The notes: a model not told the origin generated them from the letters alone. A DNA stretch of 64,000 bases from Vandiemenella viatica (GCA_031002005.1 JARYHS010013630.1:31831504-31895503); one strand, 5' to 3'; counted from the stretch's first letter, positions 20,961 to 32,122 are shown. Made by a program: numbers and translations.

Positions 20961-21394
20961 TTAGCGCTTAGATAAATTAAAATTGTAATAATTTAAAATA
21001 ATGAACATAATTGTTAAAAATGTTTAAAAATCAACTTCATCTACCTCATTTATAAAACTGAAATTTCAATTTATAAATAAATAAAAAATAATTTATTTAT
21101 TTTTATAAATATCAATTTTTATACATTTTCAATTAATTATTTGTAATAAAATGTAATTAATTTTTTTATGTTCGTTTGTCCTTAATTTCAACTATCCGAA
21201 ACTCTTTACCAATTACTTTTGAATTTTCAAATCGACTAAAACGTTTTTGTCTTTATTAGTGAATATTAATTTGATTACATTAGGTAGTTTAGATTAACAT
21301 TGATCCAACGTACTGTAACTACTGAGTCACAGCAACGCATGACCGGGTGAGCTAGTATAATGATAAGAAGATACTTTGGATACTTAAAGTTCAG
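20961..21394. other. AT-rich Helitron 3' region and flank
   Basis: A highly AT-rich stretch (21000-21200) leads to the CTAGT terminus at 21352-21356. No coding frame is seen. The preceding GCAACGCATGACCGGGTGAG gives at best a weak terminal hairpin. Confidence 0.5.
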
Positions 21395-21830
21395 GTATGA
21401 GGGCTGTTACAGCAGACTGCACTGTTGAGAGGTATAGTGGTCAAATGTGAAGTATGATGGTTTGGGGTTCCATTGGCTATAACATGCCATCTCGCCTCCA
21501 GCCCTTCCAGCAAGCATATCCACATACTATATTTTAGCAGGACATGGATACTTGCAGTGAGTTACATGCAAAACTTCTTCAGAGAGCAACGGGTACCACT
21601 GCTTCCCTGGCTTGCACATGCTTGTGATATAACGCCCATCGAACATGTCAGGAATGTGATCGGTCGGCAACTAATTCGTTCTGGTCATCCTGCAACCACT
21701 GTCATTGTTTTGTGTCCACACCTAAAAACCACATGACAGTGTGTTCTTCTGGCAGCATATCTAGGCTCTCTTTGAATCCATGCCATGGATTACAGCATGT
21801 GGCAGCTACCCAGCTGAACTCTCATGGTTG
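21395..21830 (+). pseudogene. Tc1-type transposase remnant
   Basis: Shifted frames contain MVWGSIGY, FQQ-like and ARP-like decayed blocks, then LPWLAHACDITPIEHVRNVIGRQL. The last aligns with the SPDLSPIEHVWDIIGRQL block of the intact Tc1 protein at 52.5-53.3 kb. The catalytic SPD box is degraded. No terminal inverted repeats are evident. Confidence 0.75.
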
Positions 21831-21959
21831 AAATGCACCTATAGTTCTGTTATTCTAATCGTTTGAGTATTTTCATATTCCTAATCTGTGGAATATATTT
21901 CATTGTAATCACATAATGTCTCCTTCTTGGTGTTACACTTTTCACAAACAATAGTTCAG

Positions 21960-23870
21960 ATATAAGGTTAACAAATGGAAGAACAGAAAACCTGCTAATA
22001 GGGTGGAAGGTAATTGAGAACCAAATCACCAGCTATTATGGTCTAATAATGTTCTAACTGGCAAGACTGTAAGACGAAATGCTTGAAGATGACTGCACCA
22101 ACATCAAACGACAATAAGATATCAGCAAAGCATAACTGCCAAGTCTGAAGAGCTACATCATCCTCCCACTGTCAGAACTAAAGATTTTGTTATGCTTTGT
22201 CATGAACAAAACTATGAAGGAAACAACATGGACATTCAAAGGAGCCACGATAACAACAACTTCAGTTTAGAAAATAACTGGAATTAAAGAAAAACCATTG
22301 AAACTATGAACTGTAATAAGGAATGCAAGAATAGCTCATCAAAGTTGCCTTGTTGCAGCAGAGAGACAAACCCTTCTAGACAGGTATAGAAATACAAAGT
22401 AAGAACTAAGGATCTGTTGCTGAAAACCACACAAAAAGCTGTGGATCCTTCGTCAGAGAGAATATGATGTCGGGTCCATGGAGCATCCCTTACATGATTT
22501 CTGCTGGCAAAATCAATTACCTACAACTTTGACTTCATTAAGGAGACTAGATGGATCTATATCTACAAATTGGATGGAAACTGTTCAATATTTACTCGAC
22601 ATGCTACTTCCAGAAGACAGGAAGACAAAGAGAAAATCATTAAAAAATGTGAAACTCTCATGACAGGGAACATGTGGGAAGTGTCATATCAGATGACGAG
22701 ACACTGGAAACAATACACTATCTTCCAACAAAAAAAAGTTTCTGGACCTGATAGGAAATCAACAGAGGCCTTCCAGGAGTTGATTGTTGAATTTCTACCG
22801 ACTATTATAGTAAACTATTCAATGAATACTTGATGCAAGGGAGGGTACCAAATGTATGGAAAACTAGTGAGGTTGTTATTATAGCAAAAGATGGCAGCAA
22901 TGACTTACAATTTCTGAAATCCTATCACCCCAATTGATTTACTCAATGCTCTAGGGAAGATACAAGAAAAGACTCTCTGCAAGAAAAAAATGAACTGCAG
23001 ATGCCAATTAGTGAAAATATTGAAATATTCTGCTATACCATATGTGATGGGTATTCAAGAACCTCTTGTGGCCTGGGTTATCTGAAAGACTGAGAAAAAT
23101 TATCTTTCCATAAAACATACGTTTATTGCTGAGATTGATATGGAAAACTGCAGTGTCCTAACACATCCATAGAGAGAAAAACTGACCAAAGGTTGCCCAG
23201 ACAAATGCTCTGTGACATTGGTTTGGAACATACACCAGAACTGCTAGGTTTGGTAACAATTTTTTTTTTTTTTTTTTTGTAACTGCTTTACGTCTCATTT
23301 TTAACATGGAGGTCTTTAGAGACGGGAAAGGAGGGGGGGCAAGGATGGGGGCAAGGAATGAGAAGGAATTCGGCCATGGCCTTTTTGAAGGAAGCATCCC
23401 GGCATTTGCCTGGAGTGATTTGGGGAAACCATGGAAAACCCAAATCTGGATGCCCGGACGGGGATTCGAACCGCCGTCCTCCCGAATGCGAGGCGAGAAC
23501 GCTAACCGTTACACCGCCCCGCTCGGTTTGGTAACAATTGCTGATGATTTCACACTTCTGATAGATGTCAAAACTAAACATACAAAACTGTTGGACTGCC
23601 TCAGTCAGGGGTGTGTGGAAGTTAAGTCAAAAAAAGCTAAACTTAGCTCCAATGAAGATGACTTATGTGATTCTAAAGGGGAAAACTGAAACAAAATCCT
23701 GTAGTTAAGATCCAGGAAAACACAATAAAAGGAAAAATCAGTATTTTTTTACCCAGGTGTACATTAATATAAACGACTGAATTTAATATTTTACAAGTAA
23801 TTTGGATCAGGTATGCGGAAAAGTGAAAATAGTAATGAACAAGTTAATAATGTTGGTAAACAGTGATTTC
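21960..23870 (+). mobile_element. R1-type LINE remnant interrupted by a SINE
   Basis: Decayed RT sequence related to the R1-type element at 47-54 kb: LMQGRVPNVWKTSEVVIIAKDGS..LQFLKSY near 22830-22930, ERK..QRLP, IGLEHTPELLGLV near 23210-23250, then after the SINE IADDFTLLIDVKTK (catalytic ADD box) and MTYVILKGKTE. The 5' part from 21960 is assigned only by continuity. Many stops; inactive. Confidence 0.75.
23262..23524 (-). repeat. tRNA-derived SINE, family S1, with 15-bp TSD
   Basis: Read on the - strand from 23524 it has a tRNA-like head (GTGTAACGGTTAGCG as A box; GGTTCGAATCC as perfect B box), then a body with TTTCCCCAAATCACTCCAGGC and CATGGCCGAATTCCTT, ending in a poly-A tail (T run 23262-23278). 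The duplication GGTTTGGTAACAATT occurs at 23247-23261 and 23525-23539. It interrupts the RT of the R1-type remnant between LLGLV and the ADD box. Related copies: 26840-27020 and 61413-61660. Confidence 0.95.
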
Positions 23871-23877
23871 AATGTCA

Positions 23878-24195
23878 CTGCTCAACTGGACAGGACACAT
23901 TGGACAGATAGTAGGGAGAGGTTTCAAAATCCTTCACCTGTTAGAAAGAGTGATGGGGGGATGGACTAGTAAAGTAAGGGAATTGGGGTACAAAACTTTG
24001 GTCAGACCACTGCTGGAATATGGTGGTGTTGTATAGGATCCACATTTTGGGTATCAAATACAGGAGTTGGAGGGGGTGCAGAGGAGGGCTGCCAGATTTG
24101 ATTTGTATGTCAGTGATCACCCTGCAGCATCGGCAGAGATAGCTGGTGTTCTTGGTGTCAACATAATTCAGCAGAGGTGCAGAAAAAGTGTTCTG
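23878..24195 (+). mobile_element. LINE family C fragment
   Basis: In + orientation it matches the family C thumb/C-terminal region: LNWTGHIGQIVGRGFKILHLLERV, then LGYKTLVRPLLEYG.VV..PHF.YQIQELE.VQRRAARFD. It is truncated at both ends relative to the copy at 43.6-45.9 kb and has stops. Confidence 0.85.
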
Positions 24196-25120
24196 TGATG
24201 AGAAGTTATCAGTAGAAATGGCCACATATAGACAGTTCATTGATGGGTGGTCAGAAAGTACATAAAATTTTCTGTTTTCGTGTAGGTATGATAGTGTAAT
24301 CAATGGAGATAAATGAGAAAAATTCTTAAATCTTTAAAAATAATTATGAGGATCTATTAATTATGCAGACATATAATGGATATTCAATAAATTTAAGAAA
24401 TTAAGGACCTACATTGGGTGATAAGATATTAGGCTCAGGGCAACATTTAGGATCTATAGCTCCCTAGACTATAAATCAATTAATATCTATTACTTATTAT
24501 TAAATTAATAAAGATTTTAATGTAAATTATTGGATAATGTGAAGATAGTAAAAATATATGAGGATAAATTATTGACAAATTGAAAGTTCTAAATGCACTT
24601 TCTGTATTGTTTTTGAGTTTGAAGTGAATGAGGTTAGTAAGTGATGCTCTCACATTCAATTTTTTGACTGATGTTTGATAGATGAGGTACTGCCTATTGT
24701 AGTTGTGTCGTTGCAACCAAACACCTTCAGTAAAAGCCCACAGAATTACAAACTTAAAAGTTTTAATAACTACATGAAAGAGATGGCCTACATATTAAGA
24801 TAAAAGAAACGCTAGAAGATCATTAAAATTACCAAAGCATGCAATAGACAAAGATTAAAAACACGATAATGATTATTCTCGCCATGTTGTATCTGCCAAG
24901 GAGTTAGAGGTGCACTTACCAAAGACCATTTGATGAATGCAACAGACAGTGGCGTTAGCACATTTAACTCTGCCAACTGTTTCACCAACTTACAAGAATA
25001 GGGTTAATCACTGATATATTGTGTAACTTTATGTCTGTATTTTTTGTGTTTGTTGTCCCAGTCACCATCATCTGTGATAAATGTTGTGTCTTATTTTCTA
25101 ATCCTTCCTTTGTTATGTGT
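24196..25120. other. AT-rich sequence, nothing recognised
   Basis: About 70 percent A+T with frequent stops in all frames. No A/B boxes, termini or tandem structure were found by eye. Confidence 0.5.
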
Positions 25121-25124
25121 TATC

Positions 25125-25425
25125 ATCATCAGCCATTTCAATCATTAAATGATGTGGCCTCTTGGAGTTATGAGTTTAGGTAGAGCTTGAACAGTATTCT
25201 CCAGGTCGAACAATCTTGGGTGATCCTCTGTCAGTTAACTCCAACAATCCTGTGAATGTCGTTGTCCCATTGGTCTGGCGGTCTTCGTCTGAACCTCTCA
25301 ACCTCTGATCTCTTGGGCTTCACTCTAACCCTGATTTTGTCCATCTTTCATCCGAGCAATATGGACAGACCACTGCCACTTCAGAGCCTGTCTTCTCCAA
25401 GATGTCTGTGGCCCTCGTGACTGAT
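25125..25425 (-). pseudogene. RTE-type LINE 3' coding end
   Basis: On the - strand the frame reads LKWQWSVHIARMKDGQ, then RPPDQWDNDIHRIVGVN and W..LFKLYL before a TGATGATGAT 3' end at about 25125-25140. This W.GH.AR and GRPP.RW.DDI..V order is typical of RTE/BovB 3' ends in insects. It is truncated and frameshifted. Confidence 0.65.
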
Positions 25426-25444
25426 CAAATGTTTGTCTCTTCCT

Positions 25445-26540
25445 TTTTTTTTTTTTTCTTTTTTTTTATGACATATTTAATTCTTTCGCCCGCCTGTGAC
25501 CATTATTCAGCCCAATAACGTTACATTTTTCTGGGCCGTTTTACCACGCTATTTTGGTACCTCATTTGTTTTTATTTCCTTTTCGATATAAATTTTTTTC
25601 CCTCTTATCCCTTACATTTCATAGCAATAACTATCCATTTTTTATATACGTCCCTCCTTCCCGCCGTTCTGACCGCTCAACTCCTCAGTTTGTTCACATT
25701 TTTGTCATCCATTTCGCTCACACTAATTTTTTTTTTTTACCCCCCCCCCCCCCTTCATCATGTGTCTATTTCAGAGTTACCTTTCCCAGTATAAGCACCA
25801 TGCTACTCATCTTGCTAAACTGAGGTCTCATATCTTATTCCTTCAATCCTGCCTTTCTCTTAACATACCACCAAATGGCCTTACCATAAAACTTCCTATT
25901 TCTGGATGCCCCCCGCAACTTCATCCTACGCTCCACTCATTCCGCTTCCAACAGTCCCTGGCACTTACTCACCTAGTTCTCCAACAGTATATCATAAAAG
26001 CCCAACAACACTCATCCCACCTAATTTCCTTAAACAAAATCCTTCTCCTTGCATTCCCTGGTTGCATTCATTATTTACATAACATCCTTAACCATTGCAA
26101 CCATTTGTTAACCAAACAAGCACAAAAACATCTTTCAAAGCTCTCTTCCCTCTGCAAGAGCTATTTTGTTTTGGGCCTTCATCTCCCCAACTCCCATTAC
26201 AGGCAACACATTACACCTCCACCACTTATCGCCACTATGCCATGTATTTCTCATATTCTCAACTTTCCCCATCCAGCACCTCTGCCAACCACTCCCATCA
26301 CCCCCGCCAATAAAAGGCGTTCTATCAGTGGCTGCGTCCAACGCAAATCTTGCGCAAGACCAGCCACCTCTCTGTTAACTTGAAAAAAGGGGATTTTCAC
26401 CCGAAATATTGTTTTTTCTTTGTTTGTGTGTTGTGCTGTGTTGCTGCCACCCTCCTCCCTTCAACTTTGGTGAGTGTTGGGTGTATTTTCCCTTTCTTTT
26501 CCATGTAAATATTGCCTCACGGCATTTCTTTCCTTTCATT
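25445..26540 (+). mobile_element. Probable Penelope-type 5' region with 207-codon frame
   Basis: After a T-rich tract and a run of C (25741-25753), a Pro/His/Leu-rich frame (25760-26383) begins near LAKLRSHILFLQSCLSLNIPPNGLTIKLP. An L..H..FL..C....I.P.GL.IK pattern of this sort occurs in the N-terminal region of some Penelope-like proteins. No RT motif follows, and the 26384-26540 sequence contains CACCCGAAAT. I cannot exclude an unrelated repeat; assignment is low confidence. Confidence 0.3.
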
Positions 26541-26544
26541 GTTA

Positions 26545-26545
<1 letters not shown>

Positions 26546-26581
<36 letters not shown>
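26546..26581. repeat. (TA)n microsatellite
   Basis: About 18 perfect TA dinucleotides. Confidence 0.95.
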
Positions 26582-26584
<3 letters not shown>

Positions 26585-26839
26585 ATTCATTTTTGGTAAT
26601 ACGTGCCATTTCATTGCTATGATATATATATTAAAAATAAAGGTGCTATAAAACAGATACATTATACATTTGGATAGGAGAATAACCACCTCTTACCTAA
26701 TTTGAATATTTATGTGGCTTCAAAACACAGAAAAATGCATACACACATAGAGCATTGAAATTTTCAGGCTCATATCCCTTCAAAATAGAATGAGTTAGCT
26801 GCCTGGTGGATACTGTCAATATATAATTTTTGCTTCAGG

Positions 26840-27020
26840 TTTTATGGCAAGGTAGCATCAAGGTCACCAGAGCTGTGAGAGGATAGGGGCAAGAAATGGC
26901 AAAGGACTCTGCCATGGTCCCTTGTAGGAACCATCCTGTCATTAAACCAGAATGACTACAGGAAACCATAGAAAAATGAAATCTGATTGGCTGAACTAGA
27001 ACTTGAACCTACGTCACACA
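26840..27020 (-). repeat. Diverged SINE S1 copy
   Basis: The - strand aligns with the S1 body: the AGAATGACT..AGGAAACCATAGAAAAA segment corresponds to the GGAGTGATTTGGGGAAACCA block at 23415-23435, and ACTTGAACCT to the B-box complement. It is older than the 23.3-kb copy. Confidence 0.65.
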
Positions 27021-27189
27021 CTCAAATAAAATTATGTAAGATAAGATACACAAAATGAATTTTCAATAAATTATCATAGGATATGTCCAGAAAGTCGTCA
27101 TATTAATATATTGAAGATTTAGTCCTAATTTTAAATGTAAAGACACACTTTTGATGTGACTGAATCAACAAAACTAAATTAACAACTTA

Positions 27190-27420
27190 ATTACAGCAGT
27201 CTGTTGACTCAGTGGTTAAGGCATCTGTCTTGGTGGGTATTTTCAAAGTCCCTTAAGTAACCTTTACCTCTAGAATACCTTGCTGTGTAATGTGATGTAC
27301 ACCAGAACACTTCTGTGGTTTGGATTTTACTATAAACTGTAGGTCCCCTTTACCAAGTTAGGTTAAGGGGGCTACGATAGAGGTGAAATGAACAGCCAAT
27401 AAAAACCCAATCACCAGGTT
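27190..27420 (+). repeat. SINE S2 copy
   Basis: Shares ACTCAGTGGTTAAGGC (A box) and CTTGCTGTGTAATGTGA with the S2 copy at 19.9-20.1 kb. The B box is degraded. The 3' part (AAACTGTAGGTCCCC) is also found at 14.9 kb. Confidence 0.7.
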
Positions 27421-27664
27421 GTTACAATTACATGAGCCTTTACTAACTACAATTGAATACAATATGTGAAAATATGATAACAAATTGATTTTCTACGAAT
27501 AGGAAAATTACTAAATAGCTTCAAGAGGATTTCTTTTCAGCTATACTGGAGAAGTTGAAGAAACATATTTTGACCGCCTGATGTGCAGTAACTGCTTTCT
27601 CAGGTTGATAATGCACCCAGTGAAGAGTGCACAGCATGCAGTTGAAGCCTTTTGTAGTTATAAT

Positions 27665-28190
27665 TATTATTAAATAACTGCGACTGAGCACATGCTCCAG
27701 TAGCAGTTTTTACCATATATTTCAGAATTTGAGGTAAGTTGTTAAACATATTATTCTATAACTTCCATACTATCAAGGAAAGATTTTCCACTCCCTTGTG
27801 AATGAAATAACAGTTTAGGGTCGAGTCCATGACCCTTCAAGTCTCTCTCCAATTCTCATCAAAACTGTATGCTCCATACAATTTCATAAATCTATTCCCC
27901 TGTCTCTTGTCTTCCAATGGCTCCCACCAAGCTCCTTTACCACATCACTCACCAATTATGTTTTACAATAATTTTCACACATAAACCTAGCTGCCCAACA
28001 TTGCACTCATTGCAGCTCCTGTATATTTCCCATTATGATTTCAAAATATCCCACCATACTCAAGCAATATTCTGACCAGCGTTTTATGTCCAAATTCCTT
28101 CATTTCTCTTGTACATATCCTTATAACCCTCTCCAATAAATGAAGAGCTTTCAAAACTTGTAGTCACACTATGTTATATTAGTTAAAGTC
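27665..28190 (-). mobile_element. Diverged LINE family C relative, 3' part
   Basis: It begins with an AT-rich tail and GAGCACATGCTCCAGTAGCA, matching the family C 3' terminus, then continues on the - strand with a degraded C-terminal region (a WWEPLEDKRQG.R-like segment near 27900). Divergence is clearly higher than in the other family C copies, so this is an older subfamily. Confidence 0.6.
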
Positions 28191-28567
28191 CTGCTGATGT
28201 TTGAACTTGGAAATTCACAAAATGGGATTTAATTAGTACATACTGTTACAGCTGATAGGTCCATCTCCAGAATTTGAGTTGATACTTATATCTCTATAAA
28301 AAAGGTACAGAAGAAATGAAACTCTAGTCACTTTGTTGATAAGCACTGTTTATTTTCATTACAAATTTTTCCGGATGGCTATCAGTCAAGAAAGATACAT
28401 TCACTCATTTAAGAGTGGAGGCTTTCTTGGTGTTGTGTGCAGATGAAATTTTCTTGGGAAAAGTTCTTACTCAGCTAGTTTCATATACTCAGTATCCAAA
28501 CAAATGCAGGTTTAAAAGGTAGGAAACAAGTTCAGCATTCTTAGCAAGTATAAAACACATCTGCTAA
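28191..28567. other. Unassigned flank before LINE D copy 2
   Basis: AT-rich, no coding frame and no terminal motif recognised. In-frame stop TAA at 28565 precedes the open LINE frame. Confidence 0.5.
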
Positions 28568-31500
28568 CCACGTCAGACAAGTGTGAGATTTGTTGGTTTG
28601 CTTGAGCGTTACGATAAACCCTGGATGTGGCATAACATCAGGCGTACAAATGCATCCTTGGAAAGGGTTCTCTGGCAGCCGGCTAATTCACACATTGGTT
28701 TGATTGATGTGGCCTGCATTGGTAGGGACAGTTATACTCGCCATGGACTCCATCTGAATGTCAGAGGTAAGAGGAAGCTTTCGCTTCTTATTGCTGATGA
28801 GGTCAGAGGATGCCAGGTGAGGGAAAGAGGTATTCCTGTGATAAATGGTGTTAAGTCGTGGCCTTTTAGGGTAAATAAAATAGATTTATTAAGATGTCTT
28901 AAGGAAATTAATGTCTCTGATGATCATAATTTGTTGAAATTAAAAATTCCAACTGATATACCAGTATGTAATAATAAAATAAACAATTCAAAGTCATTGC
29001 GTCAAAGTGTTCAGACCAGTATTTTCCACCAAAATATAAGAGGAATATTTAGTAAAACTGATGACATTACCTTAAGCCTAGAAGAGATTCAAAATTCCAG
29101 AAATTTTAATGTAGACGTTTTGTGTATATCTGAGCATCATTTGTCTGATACAGGAATATCTCAGCTGTCCATCCCAAATTATAAATTAAGCTCTCATTTC
29201 TGCAGATGTAAAATGGAGAAAGGGGGAGTTGCCATTTTTGTTAAAAATAATATTGAATGCAGTAGTGTAGTTGTAAGTAAGTATTGTGTAGAACAACACT
29301 TTGAATGTTGTGTTACTAAACTAGAATATGATAAGGAAAAGCTGATAGTGATAGCAATTTACAGGGCCCCCTCAGGTAATTTCAGACTGTTTTTATCTCA
29401 TTTAGAGTCTTTGCTACTAAGTTTTACAAATAGCAAACAAATAGTATTATGTGGAGATTTCAATGTTGACTTTCTAAATCACTGCAATGATAGATTAGAT
29501 ATGGAAGCCTTGATGTTGTCTTTTAACTTAACAGCACTTGTAAATTTTCCTACGAGAATACAAAATAATAGCAGGACTGCAATTGATAATTTTTTTATGG
29601 ATATTTCTCAGTGCAGTAATTACAGCATACATCCAGTAATAAATGGTATCTCAGATCATGATGCCCAGCTATTATGTATCGAGTCCAGGAACACTGTTAA
29701 ACAGATAAAGAAAAGCTGGGTTTATAGAAGAAATATTAGTGAAAATAATATAAAACACTTCATAGATACTTTAAACAATGAAAACTGGTTAGAAGTATAT
29801 AATGCGCAGGGTGTTAATGCGAAATTTGATTCCTTTCTGAATATATTTCTAACACTTTTTGAAGGTAGTTTCAAAAAAAGGAAAATTCTCAACACTCCAA
29901 ACAATGAACTGGGCATGGGATGGATAACAAAGGGTATTAGAATCTCTAGTAAAACAAAGAGGGACCTTTATTTAAAAATGAGAGAATCAGATAACTATGC
30001 GCTGAAAGTTCACTATAAACTTTATTCTAAAATACTAAGAAATGTAATAAGGAAGGCCAAGAACAAGTACATATCGGCGAAAATAGAAAATTCCGACAAT
30101 AAAATGAGAACAATATGGAATATAATAAAGACTGAAACAGGAAAAACTGTAAATCACTCTAAAGACATAAAAATAGAACAAAATGGACATGTGTATAGCG
30201 AAGTAGGGGAGGTTTGTGAAATATTTAACAAACATTTTACGTCAGTAGTAGATCAATTAGGCATAGAAAAGCAATCCCCACATAGTGCTCTAAGGCTTCT
30301 TGAGACTGCTTTCCCAAATAGCTTTGTGGAGATGAAATTGCCACCAGTAACAGTCTCAGAAATAAATAAACTCATTAAACAATTAAAACCTAAAAATTCT
30401 TCCAGCTATGACAATATTTCAAGTAAATTACTGAAAAGATGTTCAGACTGTATCAGTCATGTACTTGCTCACATTTGTAATGAATCCTTAATACAAGGTG
30501 TTTTTCCCGATAGACTAAAATATGCTGTTGTAAAACCATTATTTAAAATAGGAGACGTAACATGTGTAGACAACTATCGTCCCATTTCATTACTTTCAAC
30601 ATTCTCAAAGGTTTTTGAAAAAGTCATGTATAGTAGAGTAATAAAACATGTTACACACTATAATATCCTAACTAATTCACAATTCGGGTTCAAAAAAGGA
30701 TCATCCATAGAAATGGCTATATATTCATTTTTAAATAACACATTTGAGGAACTGAATAATAAAATGAATCCTGTAGGAATATTTTGTGATCTTGCAAAAG
30801 CATTTGACTGTGTAAATCATGAATTACTTTTGAAAAAAATGGAATACTATGGTATTTTTGGGACCGCAGGTAAATGGTTTAAATCATACATTGAAAGCCG
30901 AATGCAAAAAGTTTCAATTTTTGATTCTAAAATAAGTAAAGATGCTTCATCAGACTGGGAGAAAATAAAACATGGAATTCCACAAGGCTCTGTCTTAGGT
31001 CCCCTCCTCTTTCTGTTATACATCAATGACCTTCCTGGAAATTTATCCGACGAAGTTAAGAGTGTTTTATTTGCAGATGACACTAACCTGACTGTGCGTA
31101 AAACACCAAACAGTACTATAGAATTTAATGTAAATGAAGTACTTAGAGTAGTAGCAAATTGGTTTAAGGCAAATTCATTAAAATTAAATTTTGAAAAAAC
31201 ACATTATATTAGGTTTAAAACAAAAAACTATGCACAGCCAGATATATGTATAAACTATAAAAACAACACAATCTTAGAAACAGAGAGTATAAAATTTCTT
31301 GGTATTAAAATAGATCAGAAACTCTGTTGGCATGATCATATCACTACACTACTGGCAAAATTAAGTAGTGCCACCTTCGCAATACGAACACTTTCTCTAA
31401 CAGCAGATCTAGAATTAATGAAACAGGTGTACTCCTCATATTTTCATTCAGTAATGTCATATGGCATAATTTTTTGGGGAAACTCTTCACAAAGTAAAAA

Positions 31501-32122
31501 AGTTTTCATAGCACAGAAAAGAGCTATTAGGTTTTTGTGTAGGGTAAAACCAAGAACTTCTTGCAGACAACTCTTTAAGAAACTCATTATTCTTACAATG
31601 TATTCTCAGTATATATATTCTCTCATGAGCTTTGTCATAGAAAATTTTAACCTGTTTATACCTAATTCACAGGTACACAGTTTCAATACAAGAAACAGAA
31701 ATAACTTGCATAAAACACAAACATCTCTGTCATTAGTACAAAGAGGAGTTAATTATTCTGGGATACATCTGTTTAATAAACTACCTAATCGTATAAAACA
31801 GCTTTCAGATAATAAAGATGTATTCAAACAAAAACTTAGAGATTATCTTATTGGCAACTCCTTCTACTCCATTCAAGAATTTGAAGAAAATAATTAATTG
31901 TACTCATTATGATGTTAGCAAAACTCAGTTGCAAAAATGTATGTTTATTATTATTTCTTTTATTTGTAAAATATGTATATATATATATATATATTTACTA
32001 TGATATGACTCATATTATGTGTATATGTATCAACAATGACATGTTTCACATCCCAGAGGTACTTCCTCAGCAGGGATCCATGGAACAAGATTGAGAAATA
32101 AATAAATAAATAAATAAATTCA
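28568..32122 (+). mobile_element. CR1-like LINE, family D copy 2 (best preserved)
   Basis: An uninterrupted 1104-codon frame is followed by a 3' UTR with a TA-rich stretch (31976-31996), the CACATCCCAGAGG..GGGATCCATGGAAC segment and an (AAAT)n tail at 32090-32120. The 5' end is truncated within what should be an esterase-bearing region. It shares nearly identical sequence with copies 1 and 3, so the family moved recently. No target duplication could be fixed because of the simple-sequence tail. Confidence 0.93.
28583..31897 (+). CDS. LINE D polyprotein: esterase tail + endonuclease + reverse transcriptase
   Basis: Residues 1-90 resemble the end of an SGNH-type esterase, with VGLLERYD near the start and the closing D.YTRHGLHLN.RGK block (catalytic His region). 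Residues about 145-370 form the APE-type endonuclease: HQNIRG, SEHHLSD (Glu), IAIYRAP, LCGDFNVD and GISDHDAQ (catalytic His). Residues about 620-900 form the RT: NYRPISLLS, AKAFDCVNH, PQGSVLGPLLF and FADDTN. The C-terminus has the FWGNSSQ..KVFIAQKRA and NTRNRNNLHK blocks. The initiator is uncertain: the listed start is a GTG, and the frame is open from 28568, so the true N-terminus is missing. All visible catalytic residues are present, but the element is 5'-truncated. Confidence 0.9.
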   Translation: MRFVGLLERYDKPWMWHNIRRTNASLERVLWQPANSHIGLIDVACIGRDSYTRHGLHLNVRGKRKLSLLIADEVRGCQVRERGIPVINGVKSWPFRVNKIDLLRCLKEINVSDDHNLLKLKIPTDIPVCNNKINNSKSLRQSVQTSIFHQNIRGIFSKTDDITLSLEEIQNSRNFNVDVLCISEHHLSDTGISQLSIPNYKLSSHFCRCKMEKGGVAIFVKNNIECSSVVVSKYCVEQHFECCVTKLEYDKEKLIVIAIYRAPSGNFRLFLSHLESLLLSFTNSKQIVLCGDFNVDFLNHCNDRLDMEALMLSFNLTALVNFPTRIQNNSRTAIDNFFMDISQCSNYSIHPVINGISDHDAQLLCIESRNTVKQIKKSWVYRRNISENNIKHFIDTLNNENWLEVYNAQGVNAKFDSFLNIFLTLFEGSFKKRKILNTPNNELGMGWITKGIRISSKTKRDLYLKMRESDNYALKVHYKLYSKILRNVIRKAKNKYISAKIENSDNKMRTIWNIIKTETGKTVNHSKDIKIEQNGHVYSEVGEVCEIFNKHFTSVVDQLGIEKQSPHSALRLLETAFPNSFVEMKLPPVTVSEINKLIKQLKPKNSSSYDNISSKLLKRCSDCISHVLAHICNESLIQGVFPDRLKYAVVKPLFKIGDVTCVDNYRPISLLSTFSKVFEKVMYSRVIKHVTHYNILTNSQFGFKKGSSIEMAIYSFLNNTFEELNNKMNPVGIFCDLAKAFDCVNHELLLKKMEYYGIFGTAGKWFKSYIESRMQKVSIFDSKISKDASSDWEKIKHGIPQGSVLGPLLFLLYINDLPGNLSDEVKSVLFADDTNLTVRKTPNSTIEFNVNEVLRVVANWFKANSLKLNFEKTHYIRFKTKNYAQPDICINYKNNTILETESIKFLGIKIDQKLCWHDHITTLLAKLSSATFAIRTLSLTADLELMKQVYSSYFHSVMSYGIIFWGNSSQSKKVFIAQKRAIRFLCRVKPRTSCRQLFKKLIILTMYSQYIYSLMSFVIENFNLFIPNSQVHSFNTRNRNNLHKTQTSLSLVQRGVNYSGIHLFNKLPNRIKQLSDNKDVFKQKLRDYLIGNSFYSIQEFEENN

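Larger units (their letters stand above)
18857..21356 (+). mobile_element. Helitron (rolling-circle transposon), decayed, with nested insertions
   Basis: The left end begins TCTTTATATATATAAAAATC just after an A, like insect Helitron 5' ends. The right end has GACCGGGTGAGCTAGT, with a terminal CTAGT followed by AT (21356/21357). Between 20150 and 20960 lies the C-terminal end of the Rep-helicase. Inserted sequences occupy 19385-19895 (LINE, - strand) and 19902-20093 (SINE). The Rep domain and N-terminal helicase are missing, so the copy is non-autonomous. Confidence 0.75.

Noticed and set aside
23440..23524. Functional tRNA gene on the - strand
   Set aside because: The head is tRNA-like, but it is followed by a SINE body, poly-A tail and target-site duplications.
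25760..26383. Host gene encoding a 207-residue protein
   Set aside because: Repetitive Pro/His/Leu/Ser composition with several overlapping open frames, and no recognised domain other than a weak Penelope-like start. It is kept only as a tentative element.
28265..28310. TATA-box promoter upstream of LINE D copy 2
   Set aside because: The LINE copy is 5'-truncated, so this is random AT-rich flank.
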